The notes under the pieces: model-generated
The model's input: the letters and a program-made list of their open reading frames with translations, nothing else
What the model was told of the DNA's origin: nothing
Databases searched by the model: none
Shown here: in pieces, positions 33,519 to 35,497 of the stretch
Numbering within the stretch: position 1 is the stretch's first letter
How the letters are laid out: each line of letters opens with the position of its first letter
Program-made: the position numbers and the translations under genes
Assembly: GCA_023473795.1 (NCBI GenBank)
Contig: JAMCYS010000102.1
Span: 1 to 35,497 of the forward strand
Direction: 5' to 3'
DNA: 35,497 nt
Source of the DNA: Chloroflexota bacterium
GTDB taxonomy: Bacteria; Chloroflexota; UBA6077; FW602-bin22; JAMCYS01

Positions 33519-34580
33519 TCAGCCGGCCACTTCCCCAAGACAAGACGCGACCTGGGCCATCTCGGAACGGACGTAGCCGGGCAACGGCGGCGGCCAATGG
33601 GTGCGCAGGATCTCCTCCGCGCGGGCGTGGGCAGCGTCGACCACGTTCGGCCTGCCCGAGTCGAACCAGGCGCTCACGCTTCCCCGGTACGACAGCCGCG
33701 GCTCCCAGAACTCGCCCGTCCGCAGGTGGGCGAGTGTGCTCGTCCATTAAGAAGCTGCCGCCGGGGCCTACCCTCGCCACGGAGTCCAGCGCCAGCGTGT
33801 CGACGTTTGCCTCGAACCCTCTGGCCATTCGCTTGGCAATGCCCAGTATCTCGTGATCGATGATGATCTGCTCGTGGTTAACCAACATCCCGACGCCGAG
33901 AGCGCCGGAATTGGACATCAGGTCGAAGCCGGACATAATGGTCGCGAGAGCTGTCAGCATCTTCTCCCAACCGGTTTGCTCGTCCTGGGAGGGGCCGTCG
34001 GCGTGTAGCCCGATTGTGTGGCGCGGCAGGCCGTAGAGCTGGGTCAGTTGGCCGGCAGCTATGCGCAGGAGAGATGACTCTGGCGAGGCGACGATCCGGC
34101 TACCGATTCTCATGTCCATCGCGCCCCAGCCGCCGCCATAGATCACGGGCGTCCCCCGGCGAATCACCTGCGTGATCACGACGCCCGCCAGAACCTCGGC
34201 GTTGTGCGTGGCCATGAAGCCGGCCAGAGTGAGTGGCGCGCTGGCTCCGCTCATCGGCCCGGCGTGGATCACCAGCGGCACGCCAGCGGAGGCAATGGTA
34301 TACAGAAGGTCGCACACAGACGGCGGAACACGTAGGGGGCTCTCGATAGATAACTGGAACACCAGCACCGGATGAGAGGATAGTTCCTCTACCCCGGTTG
34401 CTAGGCTGGCGAGGGTCATTATCGCCTTCGCGACAGGGCCTCGGTCCGGCGCAACGAAGAGGGGCTTGAGGGAATTCGCCAGCACCGCCTCTGCGGCATG
34501 CGCGAAGGCAGACGCCGCGGGCACGTCTTGGGGGCTGGCGGGCACACAGGCGAGGTGCAGTTCGGGCAGCGCATCCACGA
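33519..34580 (-). pseudogene. MttB-family methyltransferase gene, 5'-truncated and frameshifted
   Basis: The frame from a GTG at 34578 (VDALPELHLACVPASPQDVP) matches the middle and C-terminal half of trimethylamine methyltransferase-family (MttB) proteins: LTLAGFMATHNAEVLAGVVITQV, GTPVIYGG, NHEQIIIDHEILGI and GPGGSFLMDEHT. The family's first 120 or so residues are missing, and a CRISPR repeat starts two bases upstream with an in-frame TGA. At 33735-33740 the frame breaks after MDEHT; the other frame continues with LAHLRTGEFWEPRLSYRG to a TGA at 33519, which fits a two-base loss. These enzymes move methyl groups from amines or betaines to a corrinoid protein. No internal amber codon marks pyrrolysine in the part present. 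Confidence 0.8.
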
Positions 34581-34581
34581 G

Positions 34582-35497
34582 GGTTCACCCCCACGTGCGT
34601 GGGGACGGTAGGATAGCAAAAACCGACAGGCCGACTTCCTGCGGTTCACCCCCACGTGCGTGGGGACGGTTGGTGATGGTCGCTGGTATCGCGCGCGTTG
34701 TCCGGTTCACCCCCACGTGCGTGGGGACGGTCCGGGAGGATACCCAGGTAGTGCTAGCGTAGTCGGTTCACCCCCACGTGCGTGGGGACGGTGTGTCCAC
34801 TGTCGCCTTACTCTGCAGCGGAAGCGGTTCACCCCCACGTGCGTGGGGACGGTTCCATCTTGCCTTGAAAACCGCGCCCCCACACCGGTTCACCCCCACG
34901 TGCGTGGGGACGGTACACAATGGGAGCGTCCGCGCTACTGTCCCGGCGGTTCACCCCCACGTGCGTGGGGACGGTCAGGCGCGGATCGACTCGCTCAAGG
35001 CGCCGATCGGTTCACCCCCACGTGCGTGGGGACGGTCATCTAGGAGTTTTCTTCTATCGTCCACGTTACGGTTCACCCCCACGTGCGTGGGGACGGTGCC
35101 CAAGTGCCGTCTTGCACTCGCTGCGTCAACGGTTCACCCCCACGTGCGTGGGGACGGTGACCATCCGGTCCTCATCGGTTTGCGCTCGTACGGTTCACCC
35201 CCACGTGCGTGGGGACGGTCTCGCTCCGTCATAGTTCGATTTCCACCTCCGCGGTTCACCCCCACGTGCGTGGGGACGGTCGCAATGAGTATCGAGACAA
35301 AATAGCCCTATACGGTTCACCCCCACGTGCGTGGGGACGGTCACGATCGGTAGCCTCGGGCCGGCCGAATCTACGGTTCACCCCCACGTGCGTGGGGACG
35401 GTGTTACCCTATACCCCTACATGCTGATTCGCATCGGTTCACCCCCACGTGCGTGGGGACGGTCGCGTAGGGGCTCTACGATGCGTTACACGCCACG
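34582..35497 (-). CRISPR. Type I-E-like CRISPR array, 15 complete repeats, continuing beyond the window
   Basis: Repeats start at 34582 and then every 61 bases to 35436; the last base of the window begins a sixteenth. On the plus strand the unit reads GGTTCACCCCC-ACGTGCGTGGGGACGGT (28 bases), and all copies look identical. Every spacer-adjacent copy is preceded by C, giving a 29-base repeat and 32-base spacers, the type I-E norm. The minus strand gives the usual I-E reading: CCCCACG/CGTGGGG stem and 3' end GTGAACCG, the standard eight-base crRNA handle. So it is transcribed leftward, with the leader and probably the cas genes to the right. The repeat at 34582 is the leader-distal end. Spacers show no match within this window by eye. 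Confidence 0.97.

Noticed and set aside
34466-35427. Plus-strand frames rich in HPHVRGDG, SPPRAWGR and FTPTCVGTV peptides
   Set aside because: These are translations of the CRISPR repeat in three frames; the 61-base period shifts frame each unit. No gene is present.

Overview
The window is about 35.5 kb of GC-rich bacterial DNA with dense, mostly minus-strand coding. Several features fit a Chloroflexota-like, single-membrane organism. These are sigma-A-type promoters with TATAAT -10 boxes, Ala/Pro/Thr-rich linkers behind Tat-type lipoprotein signals, a small secreted protein ending in an LPxTG sorting signal, a stand-alone membrane Fe-S/CCG-domain oxidoreductase, and many inverted-repeat elements of the GTAGCGCCGGGG kind between genes. 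The phylum is an inference from gene style; no marker rRNA is present.

Layout. (1) 1-3731: an RDD/zinc-ribbon membrane protein (cut by the window edge), RNase PH, and a FadF/EMO-like membrane Fe-S oxidoreductase. (2) 3982-9802: an alkaline-phosphatase-superfamily phosphodiesterase and two paralogous family-5 (peptide/solute) binding lipoproteins; no permease or ATPase genes accompany them. (3) 10165-15905: a tiny membrane ORF, a SIS-domain sugar isomerase-like protein, a zinc-ribbon protein, a heavy-metal P-type ATPase relic with two in-frame deletions, a metallo-beta-lactamase-fold hydrolase, a transposase scrap, a small secreted CxxCH/LPxTG protein and a membrane protein. (4) 16108-22810: a molybdenum-cofactor-related operon on the minus strand. 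It has a promoter, a long leader with mutually exclusive antiterminator and terminator hairpins, then a TrmO-FmdE fusion, moaA, moaC, an LspA-like protease with its own promoter, a MOSC protein and a YfhO-type membrane protein. (5) 23038-30294: a carboxymuconolactone decarboxylase-like protein, an alpha/beta hydrolase, LepA, a HEPN/MNT pair, a polytopic membrane protein, an orphan HEPN paralogue and an EamA transporter. (6) 30610-34580: an SDR oxidoreductase, a second phosphodiesterase paralogous to the first, and a frameshifted, 5'-truncated MttB-family methyltransferase gene. (7) 34582-35497: a type I-E-like CRISPR array with 15 complete repeats that continues past the window; no cas gene is in view.

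The most notable points are the attenuator-like leader of the Moco operon with its unusual TrmO-FmdE first gene, the CRISPR array that begins exactly where an MttB gene has lost its 5' part, the PAM-derived-base signature in the array, the putatively wall-anchored heme-motif protein, and the twice-deleted P-type ATPase.
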